Below, piece by piece: positions 43,591-52,167 of a stretch of 64,000 nt of DNA. Each line of letters begins with the position of its first letter. The first letter of the stretch is position 1. The notes under the pieces were generated by a model that was given only the letters and a program-made list of their open reading frames with translations, made no database searches and was not told the origin of the DNA. Position numbers and translations under genes: made by a program. Origin of the DNA: a virus; IMG/VR virus record IMGVR_UViG_3300017917_001342, positions 124,001-188,000 of that record. One strand, given 5' to 3'.

Positions 43591-43607
43591 ACAGCGCCAT
43601 GTTTTTT
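43580..43607 (+). terminator. intrinsic terminator
   Basis: CATGGCGCTG-AA-CAGCGCCATG then TTTTTT, overlapping the end of the DUF3563 gene. Confidence 0.9.
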
Positions 43608-43623
43608 ATTAGGGAATTGTATC

Positions 43624-43695
43624 ATGTGGCCATATAATGACGACGAATGGGATTTTATAAGCAAGCCAAGAAACAAAGGCAAGCAACCCAAGTAA
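43624..43695 (+). CDS. 23-residue peptide
   Basis: MWPYNDDEWDF start, basic end NKGKQPK; weak GGGAATTGT site. Kept because it fills the gap in frame and is acidic-basic like real phage peptides, but it may be chance. Confidence 0.35.
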   Translation: MWPYNDDEWDFISKPRNKGKQPK

Positions 43696-43800
43696 TCTAA
43701 CACTGTAACATACTGTAACAGAACGTGTAGATTAAATGTTTACTTTATTATGAGTTGAGTTGACTTTTAGTCATAAATTAAACATACTAACGCATACAAA

Positions 43801-43827
43801 AAGGGTGCTAAGTCGACTCACACCCTT
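43801..43827 (+). promoter_or_regulatory. leader hairpin before the porin
   Basis: AAGGGTG/CACCCTT around CTAAGTCGACT; the loop sequence GCTAAGTCG is also part of the RNA motif at 269 and 17008. Confidence 0.45.
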
Positions 43828-43855
43828 ATGTGTAAATTTTACAAAGGAAAAATCA

Positions 43856-44413
43856 ATGAAAAAGACTATGATTGCTGTTGCTGCATTTGCAGCGTTTGCC
43901 GCTACTGCTGCTGTTGCTGAAACTACAGTTGCACTAACTTACGGTCAAGATTTCACTGCTGCTGGTTTCGGTGAAAAGACTTCTGACACTGTGGGTATCG
44001 CTGTTGCACATGATCTTGGTGCTTACACACTCGGCGCTTCTTACAGCGGTGATGCAGATGCACAAAACCTCGAAGCAACTGTTGGCCGTCACTTTGCAGT
44101 TAACGATCAACTCAGCATCGGTGCTGCACTTGGTGTTGGCCAGCGTTTTGACACCAACGACTTTGCATACTACACTGTTTCTGCAGATGCAGATGTTAAG
44201 GTCACTGACAAGCTGAGCTGGACTGCTGTTGAGTACCGTTATCGTAACGCATTTGACACTGCTAACGATTACGAATCGCATCGTCTTGGCACAGGTGTTA
44301 GCTATGCACTTACAGACGCTGTTGCTGTAAACGCAAGTGTTTACCGTAACTTTGACGGTGATCTTGATGCAACCGGCAATGCTGCATCAGTTGGTCTTGC
44401 TTACAAGTTCTAA
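43856..44413 (+). CDS. outer membrane beta-barrel protein (porin-like)
   Basis: 185 residues with a clear signal peptide (MKKTMIAVAAFAAFAATAAVA, cut about residue 21), alternating beta strands and a C-terminal Phe (YKF), the recognition end for the BAM complex. It resembles small alphaproteobacterial porins. A phage-encoded outer membrane protein could block superinfection or alter uptake. AAAGGAAAAATCA site, strong terminator after. Confidence 0.8.
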   Translation: MKKTMIAVAAFAAFAATAAVAETTVALTYGQDFTAAGFGEKTSDTVGIAVAHDLGAYTLGASYSGDADAQNLEATVGRHFAVNDQLSIGAALGVGQRFDTNDFAYYTVSADADVKVTDKLSWTAVEYRYRNAFDTANDYESHRLGTGVSYALTDAVAVNASVYRNFDGDLDATGNAASVGLAYKF

Positions 44414-44439
44414 TAGCAGACACAGCTAAAACTAAAGAG

Positions 44440-44468
44440 CCCTGGGGTAACACCCAGGGTTTCTTTTT
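44440..44468 (+). terminator. intrinsic terminator
   Basis: CCCTGGG-GTAACA-CCCAGGG then TTTCTTTTT. Confidence 0.88.
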
Positions 44469-44473
44469 GACCA

Positions 44474-44502
44474 TTGACAAGTTGTCTATCACTGTATATT
44501 AT
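44474..44502 (+). promoter_or_regulatory. consensus promoter
   Basis: TTGACA 44474-44479, 17-nt spacer, TATTAT 44497-44502. Confidence 0.75.
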
Positions 44503-44528
44503 GTGATAATGAACAATGGTAAGAGAAA

Positions 44529-44738
44529 ATGAAAACTCTAATTGAAGTTGTAGATAGACTAGCACCCATTGGCATTGCAACTTGGTTGATTATGGATATG
44601 GTTTCTTATCCAGAACATGCGTTGATTGCAGTAGCTGGTATTGGTGGTTGGCTGTGTTATGTGCATGAGCGTAGACGCAGTTTTTTACTTGCAATTCAAT
44701 TAGCACATCTATTGAAAGAAATAAGAAAAAATGCTTGA
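44529..44738 (+). CDS. 69-residue membrane protein
   Basis: Two hydrophobic segments (10-27, 33-47) and a basic C-terminus (HERRRSF, KEIRKNA). Overlaps the next gene by 8 nt. Function unknown. Confidence 0.65.
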   Translation: MKTLIEVVDRLAPIGIATWLIMDMVSYPEHALIAVAGIGGWLCYVHERRRSFLLAIQLAHLLKEIRKNA

Positions 44739-45294
44739 TGTAATTACAAACTCCGTTAAGGACATTTGGTTTATCAGTGACACACATTTTGGTCACTCAA
44801 ACTTCCTTAACTTCAAAGACTCAAACGGTAATCAAATCCGTAAGTTTGCTAACGTGAACGAAATGGATGATTTTATGATCACCAATTGGAACGAAAATAT
44901 CAAACCTGGTGACAAGGTTTATCACCTTGGTGATGTTGCTATGGGCAATCCTGCCGCAGCAAATACACTAGGTAAACTGCACGGTCATAAGCGACTGATT
45001 CTTGGTAACCACGACATTGTTAATCAAGATCTTACTAAACATTTCCGTAAGATCAGCATGTGGCGTGTGTTCCGCGAATATGACTTTATCTGTAGTCATG
45101 TACCGCTGCGTGAAGATTCAATGATGACTACGTTTAACCTGCACGGTCATATTCACCAAAATCCCAGCCCGAGCAATCGGCATATGAATCTCTGCGTAGA
45201 GCATACTGGTTACAAGCCCGTGCATCTAGAAGACATTCTCACTGAACTGGAACGTCGTCGTCCTGAAATTGGCGAGATTGCCCGTGCATATTAA
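44731..45294 (+). CDS. calcineurin-like metallophosphoesterase
   Basis: 187 residues with all core motifs: FISDTHFGH, GDVAMG, LGNHDI and HGHIH, giving the two-metal site. Members of this size cleave phosphodiesters of nucleotides, cyclic nucleotides or nucleic-acid ends. It lies near the RNA-repair-like genes 45575 and 46017, so RNA end processing is one option. Confidence 0.85.
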   Translation: MLDVITNSVKDIWFISDTHFGHSNFLNFKDSNGNQIRKFANVNEMDDFMITNWNENIKPGDKVYHLGDVAMGNPAAANTLGKLHGHKRLILGNHDIVNQDLTKHFRKISMWRVFREYDFICSHVPLREDSMMTTFNLHGHIHQNPSPSNRHMNLCVEHTGYKPVHLEDILTELERRRPEIGEIARAY

Positions 45295-45520
45295 TCTGTT
45301 TACCGCCAATGGCTATTTGGTAGTACAACTGTTAGAAGGTAATCTAGTTGTAAGTGAAAGCAGTATTTCAGTAAGGGATCTACTTGCTGCTGTACCTAAC
45401 AATGCAATGCCTACAGATGATCTCTATATTCATGGTGCACCAAGACACAATCAGCAGATACTGACTAGAGAACAAAACGAAGCACTGCTTTTAGCAGAAC
45501 TTAAAAACAAAACCACTTGA
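45284..45520 (+). CDS. 78-residue protein with GTG start
   Basis: GTG 45284 overlaps the stop of the preceding gene; MHINLFTANGYLVVQLLEGN start. Mixed alpha/beta. Family not recognised. Confidence 0.55.
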   Translation: MHINLFTANGYLVVQLLEGNLVVSESSISVRDLLAAVPNNAMPTDDLYIHGAPRHNQQILTREQNEALLLAELKNKTT

Positions 45521-45544
45521 CACTGCTTTTATCTATGCTATTGT
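45517..45544 (+). promoter_or_regulatory. sigma70-type promoter
   Basis: TTGACA 45517-45522, 16-nt spacer, TATTGT 45539-45544. A near copy stands before 46648 (TTGACT...TATTGT). Confidence 0.65.
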
Positions 45545-45574
45545 CTGCATAGAACAGCACAATAGGAAACTGAG

Positions 45575-46015
45575 ATGAGCAAAGTAATTGTATTTGATGT
45601 TGATGGCACGCTGGCCGACATGGAGCACCGCCGTCATTGGGTTGCAGAAAAACCCAAGAACTGGCCTGCATTTAATGCTGGTATGATTCGTGACACTACG
45701 CATGAAGACATTGTATGGCTCGCTCAACTGTTTGCTGCACAGGGTCACACTATCATCATCTGTTCTGGGCGTGGCGACGAAACTCGCAATGTAACTGAGC
45801 AATGGCTGCGTGATAACAGCGTACCGTTCACTCAGGTCTACATGCGTAGCTTCAAAGACTATCGCCAAGACAGCATTGTCAAAGTTGAACTGCTGGCACA
45901 GATTCGCGAACAACATGGCGAGCCTTGGCTGTGGTTTGATGATCGTCAACAGGTTGTTGATGCTATTCGTGCAGAAGGCGTTCGTGTTCTGCAAGTTGCA
46001 CCGGGGAATTTCTAA
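45575..46015 (+). CDS. HAD polynucleotide 3'-phosphatase-like protein
   Basis: 146 residues. FDVDGTLADMEHR (Asp8, Asp10), IIICSGRGDETR and WFDDRQQVV are HAD motifs I, II and IV, in the wording of the phosphatase half of T4-type polynucleotide kinase. No kinase half is attached. It would remove 3' phosphate or cyclic phosphate from RNA or DNA breaks. Next gene starts 1 nt after its stop. Confidence 0.8.
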   Translation: MSKVIVFDVDGTLADMEHRRHWVAEKPKNWPAFNAGMIRDTTHEDIVWLAQLFAAQGHTIIICSGRGDETRNVTEQWLRDNSVPFTQVYMRSFKDYRQDSIVKVELLAQIREQHGEPWLWFDDRQQVVDAIRAEGVRVLQVAPGNF

Positions 46016-46016
46016 A

Positions 46017-46391
46017 ATGACTTACAAACTGTTTCTCGATGATTACCGTCATCCTCCGTTTCTTGATATCAAAGGGTTTAGCTATCCACATCAGGGCGAA
46101 TGGATAATTGCTCGTAGCATGGATCAGGCAATCCAAATTGTTAAAAATCGTGGGTTGCCCGACTTCATTGCTTTTGATCATGATCTCGAAGATCAACACT
46201 ATGATGGCGAACTTGGCCAGGAACGCACTGGTTATGAATTTGCCAAATGGTTTGCTGATTATGTGCTTGACAATAACCTCGAACTGCCTGCACACTTTGA
46301 TTACGTAGTTCACAGCATGAATCCTGCTGGTGCCGAAAACATTCGCGCATACATGCGTAACTTCATGCGATTTTATCAAAGTGGTAGGTAA
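46017..46391 (+). CDS. cyclic-phosphate-processing receiver-like domain (cREC)
   Basis: 124 residues. LFLDDYRHP (Asp8, Asp9), FDHDL (His55, Asp56) and HSMNPAGAENI are the cREC signature, a receiver-like fold predicted to process 2',3'-cyclic phosphates in RNA repair systems. Co-transcribed with the phosphatase gene. Together they could heal cut tRNA before ligation; a ligase is not visible in the window. Confidence 0.78.
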   Translation: MTYKLFLDDYRHPPFLDIKGFSYPHQGEWIIARSMDQAIQIVKNRGLPDFIAFDHDLEDQHYDGELGQERTGYEFAKWFADYVLDNNLELPAHFDYVVHSMNPAGAENIRAYMRNFMRFYQSGR

Positions 46392-46588
46392 TGAAGTTTT
46401 CAGAAAAGCAGCGTGATTGGTTTCATGTTATGAAACTGTGGGTCCGTGTTAATACATTCTTTCCGCCTAGTGCGATGGTTTTTACTCTCATGGACCCACA
46501 TGTACAACAATGCTTTCGAGATGCGTTAAAAGAATACGATGCTGCGTTAGCTGCATATAATCTAAAATATCCTAAGAAATGGTATTGA
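46391..46588 (+). CDS. 65-residue hypothetical protein
   Basis: TAATG overlap with the cREC gene. Helical, aromatic, with FFPPSAMVFTLMDPHVQQC. Family not recognised. Confidence 0.6.
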   Translation: MKFSEKQRDWFHVMKLWVRVNTFFPPSAMVFTLMDPHVQQCFRDALKEYDAALAAYNLKYPKKWY

Positions 46589-46647
46589 CTGTATCTACAT
46601 TGATGCTATTGTCTATGTATAGGATTTAGCACACTGGAGCGTTTGCT

Positions 46648-47046
46648 ATGAAACTCGGCGAAAAACTGGCTAAAACTGTTGACGAACTTGAGGCTGCAAA
46701 GATCAAAAAGCTTGAAGAACAAGCTGCGGCTGACCTTGCAAAGGTTCGCAAAGAACGTCAAGAGCTTCACAATTTTGTCGATGATTTCCGTCAGTATCTG
46801 ATTGATACTATCACGGCTGACAAAGTACCTGCACAGAAGGTTAAAAACTACGAACGGCAGCAGTGGATTCGCGATGCCGTTAAAGGCACTGCTAAGCATC
46901 AGGACATTTGGAATGGCCTGCGCAATTGGGCTCGTGAACAAGCGTTGACAATCATTGCTCGCGAAGATCACGACGGCATGGGTATGGAAAGCTGGATCAC
47001 GCTCACTGCTGATGCAGTTCGTCCAGGTACTAGGGGTCTGTATTGA
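46648..47046 (+). CDS. 132-residue helical protein
   Basis: Lys/Glu-rich coiled-coil start (KTVDELEAAKIKKLEEQAA), then ADKVPAQKVKNYERQQW. Promoter TTGACT/TATTGT 60 nt upstream. Function unknown. Confidence 0.65.
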   Translation: MKLGEKLAKTVDELEAAKIKKLEEQAAADLAKVRKERQELHNFVDDFRQYLIDTITADKVPAQKVKNYERQQWIRDAVKGTAKHQDIWNGLRNWAREQALTIIAREDHDGMGMESWITLTADAVRPGTRGLY

Positions 47047-47291
47047 GTGATGTAATTAAATCTGCAAGACTAAGTGTTTCAAATCTTGGCGGCAGCGAGT
47101 TAAAAGCCGTTGCTGCCAATGAAGGTCTTCAAGAACTTTTTAAACAAAAACAAGCGTTGATGGCAGAAATGAATGTTGCTAAAAGAGCAGCAGCAGATGC
47201 CGCCGCAGTCCCATATTTAGAAGCAATTGCAGAAGTAGATCAAATGTATGCAATGCTGCTAGCAATGCTAGGGGACAACAAAGATGGCTAA
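47043..47291 (+). CDS. 82-residue helical protein, TTG start
   Basis: TTGA overlap: TTG 47043 shares bases with the preceding stop. All-helical, Ala-rich (KRAAADAAAVPYLEAIA). Overlaps the next gene by 8 nt. Confidence 0.6.
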   Translation: MSDVIKSARLSVSNLGGSELKAVAANEGLQELFKQKQALMAEMNVAKRAAADAAAVPYLEAIAEVDQMYAMLLAMLGDNKDG

Positions 47292-47523
47292 GACCATTAT
47301 ACATGTCAATCAACATGTAATTAGAAGTAATCACAAAACTGGCGAACGCAATCCCACGCTAACTGTAAAGCGTGGCAAGACCAATACCTATGCTAGTGAA
47401 GTTGTAATCAACGGTCCTAGCAGAGTTGTATACAGTCCAGATAAGCCGCTTAGCTGTGGCGCAAAAGTATGGATTGAAACTGAAAGCGAAGTATCATTTA
47501 TAGGCGATCATAAGGAACTCTAA
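47284..47523 (+). CDS. 79-residue beta-rich protein
   Basis: MAKTIIHVNQHVIRSN start, beta strands with KTNTYASEVVINGPS. Stops 3 nt before the next gene. Family not recognised. Confidence 0.6.
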   Translation: MAKTIIHVNQHVIRSNHKTGERNPTLTVKRGKTNTYASEVVINGPSRVVYSPDKPLSCGAKVWIETESEVSFIGDHKEL

Positions 47524-47526
47524 TCA

Positions 47527-48747
47527 ATGGCAATCAACAGCATTAAAATTCCAGCTAAGCACTATGTTGGCATGGTTAAACGACAGACTGAAAAAATCCC
47601 TCTTGGTTTTATTACACCTTGGGGAGAAGATGCTGCTGCAAAGAAACGTATGGACACTGTCGATAGTTGGTCCAAACAGAGTTACTATGGTAATAAAGCG
47701 TTGCCAGCAATGGTAATTGACAACGTGCCAATGGCTGGATTTAAGATGACTACTGACATTCGCAGTAGCAGCTATGGCGGCGTTGACAAATGGCGCATTG
47801 AAGATCCACGTGGTTTTGAGTTGGAAATCACCAGTCACAACCTTGCACAACTGCTCAGTGTTGGTATGATCGATCGTGGCGAAATTATGGATACCTGTGT
47901 TTGGGCTCGCAATGGTCAACAGAATGTACTGCTCAGTACTAACACTGATGAATATAAGGAGGCTGTAGAAAACACTGCTGTTGCTAATATGAAGGCAGAA
48001 TGGAAAGACGTCAAAGTCGGAAATAAGATTCTGTTGCAAAATAACATCACTGGTGTTTGGCTTGGACGTATGCATCAGCTGGGCTGGAATAGCAGTCATT
48101 ATGACGAAGCGGCCTGGACTAAGAACGAAGTTGTATCAGCTGATAAAAGTCAACACATCATCTATGTAGAAACCGCAGATAGCGAAGAACTACATGTTAT
48201 TGCAAGTCCAAAACTCGCAGCTATTGTAGAATCTACTACAATGACTGATGCAGATGCAGAACTGTTTGCAAATCGCAAACTCGTAAATCCAAAATGCAAA
48301 ACTGTTACTAATGGATACAGCACAATTCTTGCACTCACAGTTGGTAGTGTTAAAGCTGGAAAAACTATGACGTTTGAACTAACGCCAACTGATATCGGTA
48401 CCGAAGCAGAATTGCAGGCACATGTAAAAAATCGTCGCAGCAGCACAGCTATTTTTATTGATGCAGGTGACAAGGGCATTGTTAAACTGTTTGATCAAAG
48501 CTATTACGGCCGCACTAACACTACTCCAATTGGTGCAGTTGTGTATCTAAAGGATCGATTTGCAGCACATGAACTAGTGCCGCATACAACACAAGAACTA
48601 AATGACAACTATTACAACCGTCGCTATTATACTAAACAGCTAAGCTACAATTTTCAGTGGACTGATAATTGCGTTGGTAAACTCTGCACACTGACTATCA
48701 AATTGCAGACTAAAACTGGCAACATTATCCGTTGCACACTGCAATAA
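47527..48747 (+). CDS. 406-residue hypothetical phage protein
   Basis: Long beta-rich protein: KIPLGFITPWGEDAAAKKRM near residue 23, a repeated aromatic pattern and YYNRRYYTKQLSYNFQW near the end. No signal or membrane helix. Size and composition could suit a structural or DNA-associated protein; no family recognised. Confidence 0.7.
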   Translation: MAINSIKIPAKHYVGMVKRQTEKIPLGFITPWGEDAAAKKRMDTVDSWSKQSYYGNKALPAMVIDNVPMAGFKMTTDIRSSSYGGVDKWRIEDPRGFELEITSHNLAQLLSVGMIDRGEIMDTCVWARNGQQNVLLSTNTDEYKEAVENTAVANMKAEWKDVKVGNKILLQNNITGVWLGRMHQLGWNSSHYDEAAWTKNEVVSADKSQHIIYVETADSEELHVIASPKLAAIVESTTMTDADAELFANRKLVNPKCKTVTNGYSTILALTVGSVKAGKTMTFELTPTDIGTEAELQAHVKNRRSSTAIFIDAGDKGIVKLFDQSYYGRTNTTPIGAVVYLKDRFAAHELVPHTTQELNDNYYNRRYYTKQLSYNFQWTDNCVGKLCTLTIKLQTKTGNIIRCTLQ

Positions 48748-48750
48748 CAG

Positions 48751-48779
48751 TTGACACACTCAAACTATCCTGCTATAAC
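48751..48779 (+). promoter_or_regulatory. consensus promoter
   Basis: TTGACA 48751-48756, 17 nt, TATAAC 48774-48779, 33 nt before the ATPase gene. Confidence 0.75.
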
Positions 48780-48811
48780 TCACACATCGAAAACAACACA
48801 CAGAGGCTAAA

Positions 48812-49885
48812 ATGACTCATTACCTTAAGAACGGCAACGCCTACAAAGTAGCTGACGAAAACAGCATGGAAATGTATAGCAAGTTGCCAGTAGGTAACTA
48901 TATTATCGGACAGGATATGTTTGGTAATTTCTATCTTGAACAAGTTGATTCGTTCACTGCACCGTCGCGTATCTACGGTGATACCACTAAGATGGTTGAT
49001 CGTATTCTGCGCACTTACCAAAGCCGTCCGGCTAGCACTGGTGTTATGCTTACTGGCGAAAAGGGTTCCGGTAAGACTCTGCTCAGCAAGATGCTTAGCA
49101 TTGTTGGAGCCGAACAGGGCATTCCCACAATTATCATCAACAGCGCCTGGAAAGGTGATGCATTCAACAAGCTGATGCAAGACATTGATCAGCCGTGCAT
49201 TGTTGTTTTCGATGAATTTGAGAAAGTCTACGACAGCAATGAGCAGGAAGCTATCCTTACGCTGCTCGACGGTGTGTTTCCCAGCAAGAAACTGTTTGTG
49301 CTGACTTGCAACGACAAATGGCGTGTTGACCAACATATGCGTAACCGTCCGGGACGTATTTTTTACATGCTGGACTACACTGGTCTTGATCAGGGATTTG
49401 TTCGCGAGTACTGCGAAGAAAACCTCGACGACAAAACTCAAATCGACGCTGTGTGCAATGCTGCTAGCCTGTTTACCAGCTTCAACTTTGACATGCTCAA
49501 GGCAGTTGTTGAGGAAATGAACCGCTACAACGAAACTCCGCAGCAAGTGCTTAAGTACCTCAATGCTAAGCCAGAGTTCATCAATGCTGACAGCTTTACT
49601 GTTGAAGCTGTTGTTGACGGCGAGCCGATCAAGCGTGCTGACATTTCGCCGGAAACTTGGCGCGGTAACCCACTGCGTGACGAGCTTAACATCAGCGTTA
49701 AGCGTGTGCTCGAAAATGTCGATGAAGACGAAGACGAGTACGAATGGGTTGACATTGAGATGAACAATGGCAACCTTAAGAAAGTCGACGGCAACAACGG
49801 TCGCTTTGTGTTTACCAACGAGGATGGCACTATCATCCTTACTCGTGTGCAAGCACCGAAAGTTGATTACTGGGGTGTGCTCTAA
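48812..49885 (+). CDS. AAA-type ATPase 2
   Basis: 357 residues. GEKGSGKT (82-89) Walker A, IVVFDEFE (130-137) Walker B, LTCNDKW sensor 1 and RPGRIFY, an arginine-finger-like segment. After the AAA core comes an acidic C-terminal extension (DEDEDEYEW). Own promoter and terminator, so a single-gene unit. A remodelling or motor protein of unknown target. Confidence 0.82.
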   Translation: MTHYLKNGNAYKVADENSMEMYSKLPVGNYIIGQDMFGNFYLEQVDSFTAPSRIYGDTTKMVDRILRTYQSRPASTGVMLTGEKGSGKTLLSKMLSIVGAEQGIPTIIINSAWKGDAFNKLMQDIDQPCIVVFDEFEKVYDSNEQEAILTLLDGVFPSKKLFVLTCNDKWRVDQHMRNRPGRIFYMLDYTGLDQGFVREYCEENLDDKTQIDAVCNAASLFTSFNFDMLKAVVEEMNRYNETPQQVLKYLNAKPEFINADSFTVEAVVDGEPIKRADISPETWRGNPLRDELNISVKRVLENVDEDEDEYEWVDIEMNNGNLKKVDGNNGRFVFTNEDGTIILTRVQAPKVDYWGVL

Positions 49886-49901
49886 GTTATCACTAACACC
49901 A

Positions 49902-49925
49902 ATCAGGGCGCTTCGGCGCCCTGAT
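49902..49925 (+). terminator. hairpin terminator
   Basis: ATCAGGGCGC-TTCG-GCGCCCTGAT, perfect 10 bp with UUCG loop. Confidence 0.85.
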
Positions 49926-49948
49926 TCTATTTCGTATAGGAGTTCGAT

Positions 49949-50620
49949 TTGATACAACCATTTATACACAAGGACGACGTACTGATTGTAGAAAGACTAT
50001 GCAGTGTTAGATCTAATTTTTGGATTGCTGGCGGTGCACCTTTAAATTGGTATCAAAATATACCAGCAGACAGCGACATAGATTTATATTTCAAAAGCCA
50101 AAAAGATTACAACACATTAAACGATGCGTTATCCGCTGCATATGAGTCCGACGAGCATGTAGCAACAGACGGATACTTTACACTGTTTAGCAGTGCAACA
50201 AAGAAAAAAGCAAGACTGTTTAAAAACGATATTGTAGTCCAACACCGACACAATACAGAAAACGCAGTTACCTACACACTAGGTGTTGCTACTAAAACCG
50301 GTGACATAGACGAAGACTTTCCTATTTGGAAAGTTCAGTTGATCAAACGTAAATTCTACGATACCGTACAAGAAGTCATTGATGATTTTGATATTACTGT
50401 GTGTCAAATTGCACTAGACGTGCTTGTTAGACCCGTCACTGGTAAACTGTTTGCAGAAGATGTTGCTGCTAAACGTTTGAGATTTAATCGTCTATCACCT
50501 GGCAGCGCAAAAAGATTGATAAAATATTGGACCTATGGCTATACTCCCAGCGATGAGGTATTACAATCAGTTATTGATCATCCAGACCTAGATCTGCGTG
50601 TATCGGGAGATGACTACTAA
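49949..50620 (+). CDS. nucleotidyltransferase-fold protein, TTG start
   Basis: 223 residues; AGGAG 8 nt before TTG 49949. FWIAGGAPLNWYQN and DSDIDLYF carry the GG/GS and DxD motifs of the pol-beta nucleotidyltransferase fold, in the wording of phage relatives of CCA-adding enzyme. The rest is shorter than CCA enzymes and lacks their tRNA-binding domains as far as I can see. Adding nucleotides to RNA ends, perhaps CCA to CCA-less tRNA-like RNAs, is speculative. Confidence 0.7.
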   Translation: MIQPFIHKDDVLIVERLCSVRSNFWIAGGAPLNWYQNIPADSDIDLYFKSQKDYNTLNDALSAAYESDEHVATDGYFTLFSSATKKKARLFKNDIVVQHRHNTENAVTYTLGVATKTGDIDEDFPIWKVQLIKRKFYDTVQEVIDDFDITVCQIALDVLVRPVTGKLFAEDVAAKRLRFNRLSPGSAKRLIKYWTYGYTPSDEVLQSVIDHPDLDLRVSGDDY

Positions 50621-51024
50621 TGAGTACGCAAAGACATCAAGCTGCTTGGAGCAAACTCAGTCCAGTTCCAACTATGCATTATCATCCGCCTAGTGCTAGT
50701 CACATTGTCTATTGGAATGGTGTTGGTATGGTACGCAGCACTGCATTAATACTGTTAGGCACATGGTGGAACGTAATGTGGCCAACACCTAAGATGCGAG
50801 ACAAATCCTATGAAGAGTTTATCAAAGCATATAGACTGGGCGCATTTGGTGATGTAGACTGGGACAATATCATCCCACGTGATCCCAAACAATATTATGC
50901 GTTAATTACCAAATGGATAAACAAACACCAAGACCAACCTCCGCATCAACTAAAAGAACAATATACATTCCAAGAAGCATTGGCTTGGTTTAAAACAGAT
51001 AACGAAACTGTAATTGACGACTAA
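50620..51024 (+). CDS. 134-residue hypothetical protein
   Basis: ATG overlaps the preceding stop by 1 nt. Trp- and Pro-rich, with ALILLGTWWNVMWPTPKMRD and a helical end. Family not recognised. Confidence 0.6.
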   Translation: MSTQRHQAAWSKLSPVPTMHYHPPSASHIVYWNGVGMVRSTALILLGTWWNVMWPTPKMRDKSYEEFIKAYRLGAFGDVDWDNIIPRDPKQYYALITKWINKHQDQPPHQLKEQYTFQEALAWFKTDNETVIDD

Positions 51025-51069
51025 CATGGTCGTAAGGTATAGTTATAGATTAACTCAATAGGAGAATAT

Positions 51070-52167
51070 ATGTCGTACCTTTTCACTAGTGAAAGTGTCA
51101 GCGAAGGGCATCCGGACAAAGTAGCAGATGCTATTAGTGATGCTGTTTTAGACATGGTAATGAGTCATAAAGATTCAGCAATGCGTTGTGCATGTGAAAC
51201 CCTGGTTACTACTAATCGTGTTGTGATTGCAGGCGAATACAAAGGCGTACTAGGTTCTAGCGCAGTTGATGACACTGTACGCAGTGTTATTAGACAAATA
51301 GGTTATGAACAACCAGGGTTTGATTGGCGTACCGTAGAAATTACAAACCTCATGCACGGCCAAAGTGCTGATATTGCACTTGGCACTGATAATTTTGGTG
51401 CAGGTGATCAAGGTCTTATGTTTGGCTATGCTTGCAACGAAAACAGCAACTACATGCCAAGTGCAATCTACTACAGTCACCGTATCGTAGAAGAACTAAC
51501 TAGACTGCGCAAGCTAGGCGGCGAAGAAAGCTGGCTTGGCCCAGACGCAAAAAGTCAAGTTACATTTGAATACGACGACAACAATAAACCTGTGCGTATT
51601 GCCAAAGTTGTTTGTAGTACACAGCATAGCGAGTCAGTTGACATTGTTCGTGTACGCGAAGTAGTAGAAACTATCATACGCGGTGTATTGCCTGCTAATC
51701 TAGTTGATACTAATACAGAATTCTACATTAACCCAACTGGACGTTTTGTTATCGGCGGACCAGATGGTGACACAGGCTTAACCGGTCGTAAGATCATTGT
51801 TGATACCTATGGTGGTTATGCACCGCACGGTGGTGGTGCGTTTAGTGGTAAAGATCCTACCAAAGTTGATCGCAGTGCTGCATATATGATGCGTTATCTT
51901 GCAAAGAACATTGTGGCAAGTGGTCGTGCTGATTGGGCAACTGTACAGGTCAGCTATGCTATTGGTGTTAAAGATCCAATGAGTTTCTACGTAGAAAGCA
52001 ACGGCGATAGCAGAGCTCTTACTGCATGGATTAAAGACAATGTTGATCTAACTCCCGCAGGAATTATTAAACATTTCGACTTGTTCAGACCTATCTATAG
52101 TGCTACAACTAACTACGGACACTTCGGCAAGAATGGCTTGCCATGGGAAAAGGTAGATCTATTCTAA
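51070..52167 (+). CDS. metK: S-adenosylmethionine synthetase
   Basis: 365 residues, slightly shorter than the 380-400 of bacterial enzymes. SESVSEGHPDKVADAISDA (ATP/metal site), MFGYAC, GPDGDTGLTGRKIIVDTYGG and GGGAFSGKDPTKVDRSAAY are intact, so it should make SAM from ATP and methionine. ATAGGAGAATAT site. It would feed the two methyltransferases and four radical SAM enzymes of this window, and could replenish SAM removed by phage-induced metabolism. Confidence 0.92.
   Translation: MSYLFTSESVSEGHPDKVADAISDAVLDMVMSHKDSAMRCACETLVTTNRVVIAGEYKGVLGSSAVDDTVRSVIRQIGYEQPGFDWRTVEITNLMHGQSADIALGTDNFGAGDQGLMFGYACNENSNYMPSAIYYSHRIVEELTRLRKLGGEESWLGPDAKSQVTFEYDDNNKPVRIAKVVCSTQHSESVDIVRVREVVETIIRGVLPANLVDTNTEFYINPTGRFVIGGPDGDTGLTGRKIIVDTYGGYAPHGGGAFSGKDPTKVDRSAAYMMRYLAKNIVASGRADWATVQVSYAIGVKDPMSFYVESNGDSRALTAWIKDNVDLTPAGIIKHFDLFRPIYSATTNYGHFGKNGLPWEKVDLF

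Noticed and set aside
44731-44796. Several long - strand ORFs opposite coding regions (for example at 48773-49969 and 60725-62050)
   Set aside because: They have no ribosome sites and shadow genes with clear motifs on the + strand.
51070-52167. Truncated metK pseudogene
   Set aside because: Though shorter than usual, all active-site segments are intact and it has a good ribosome site.
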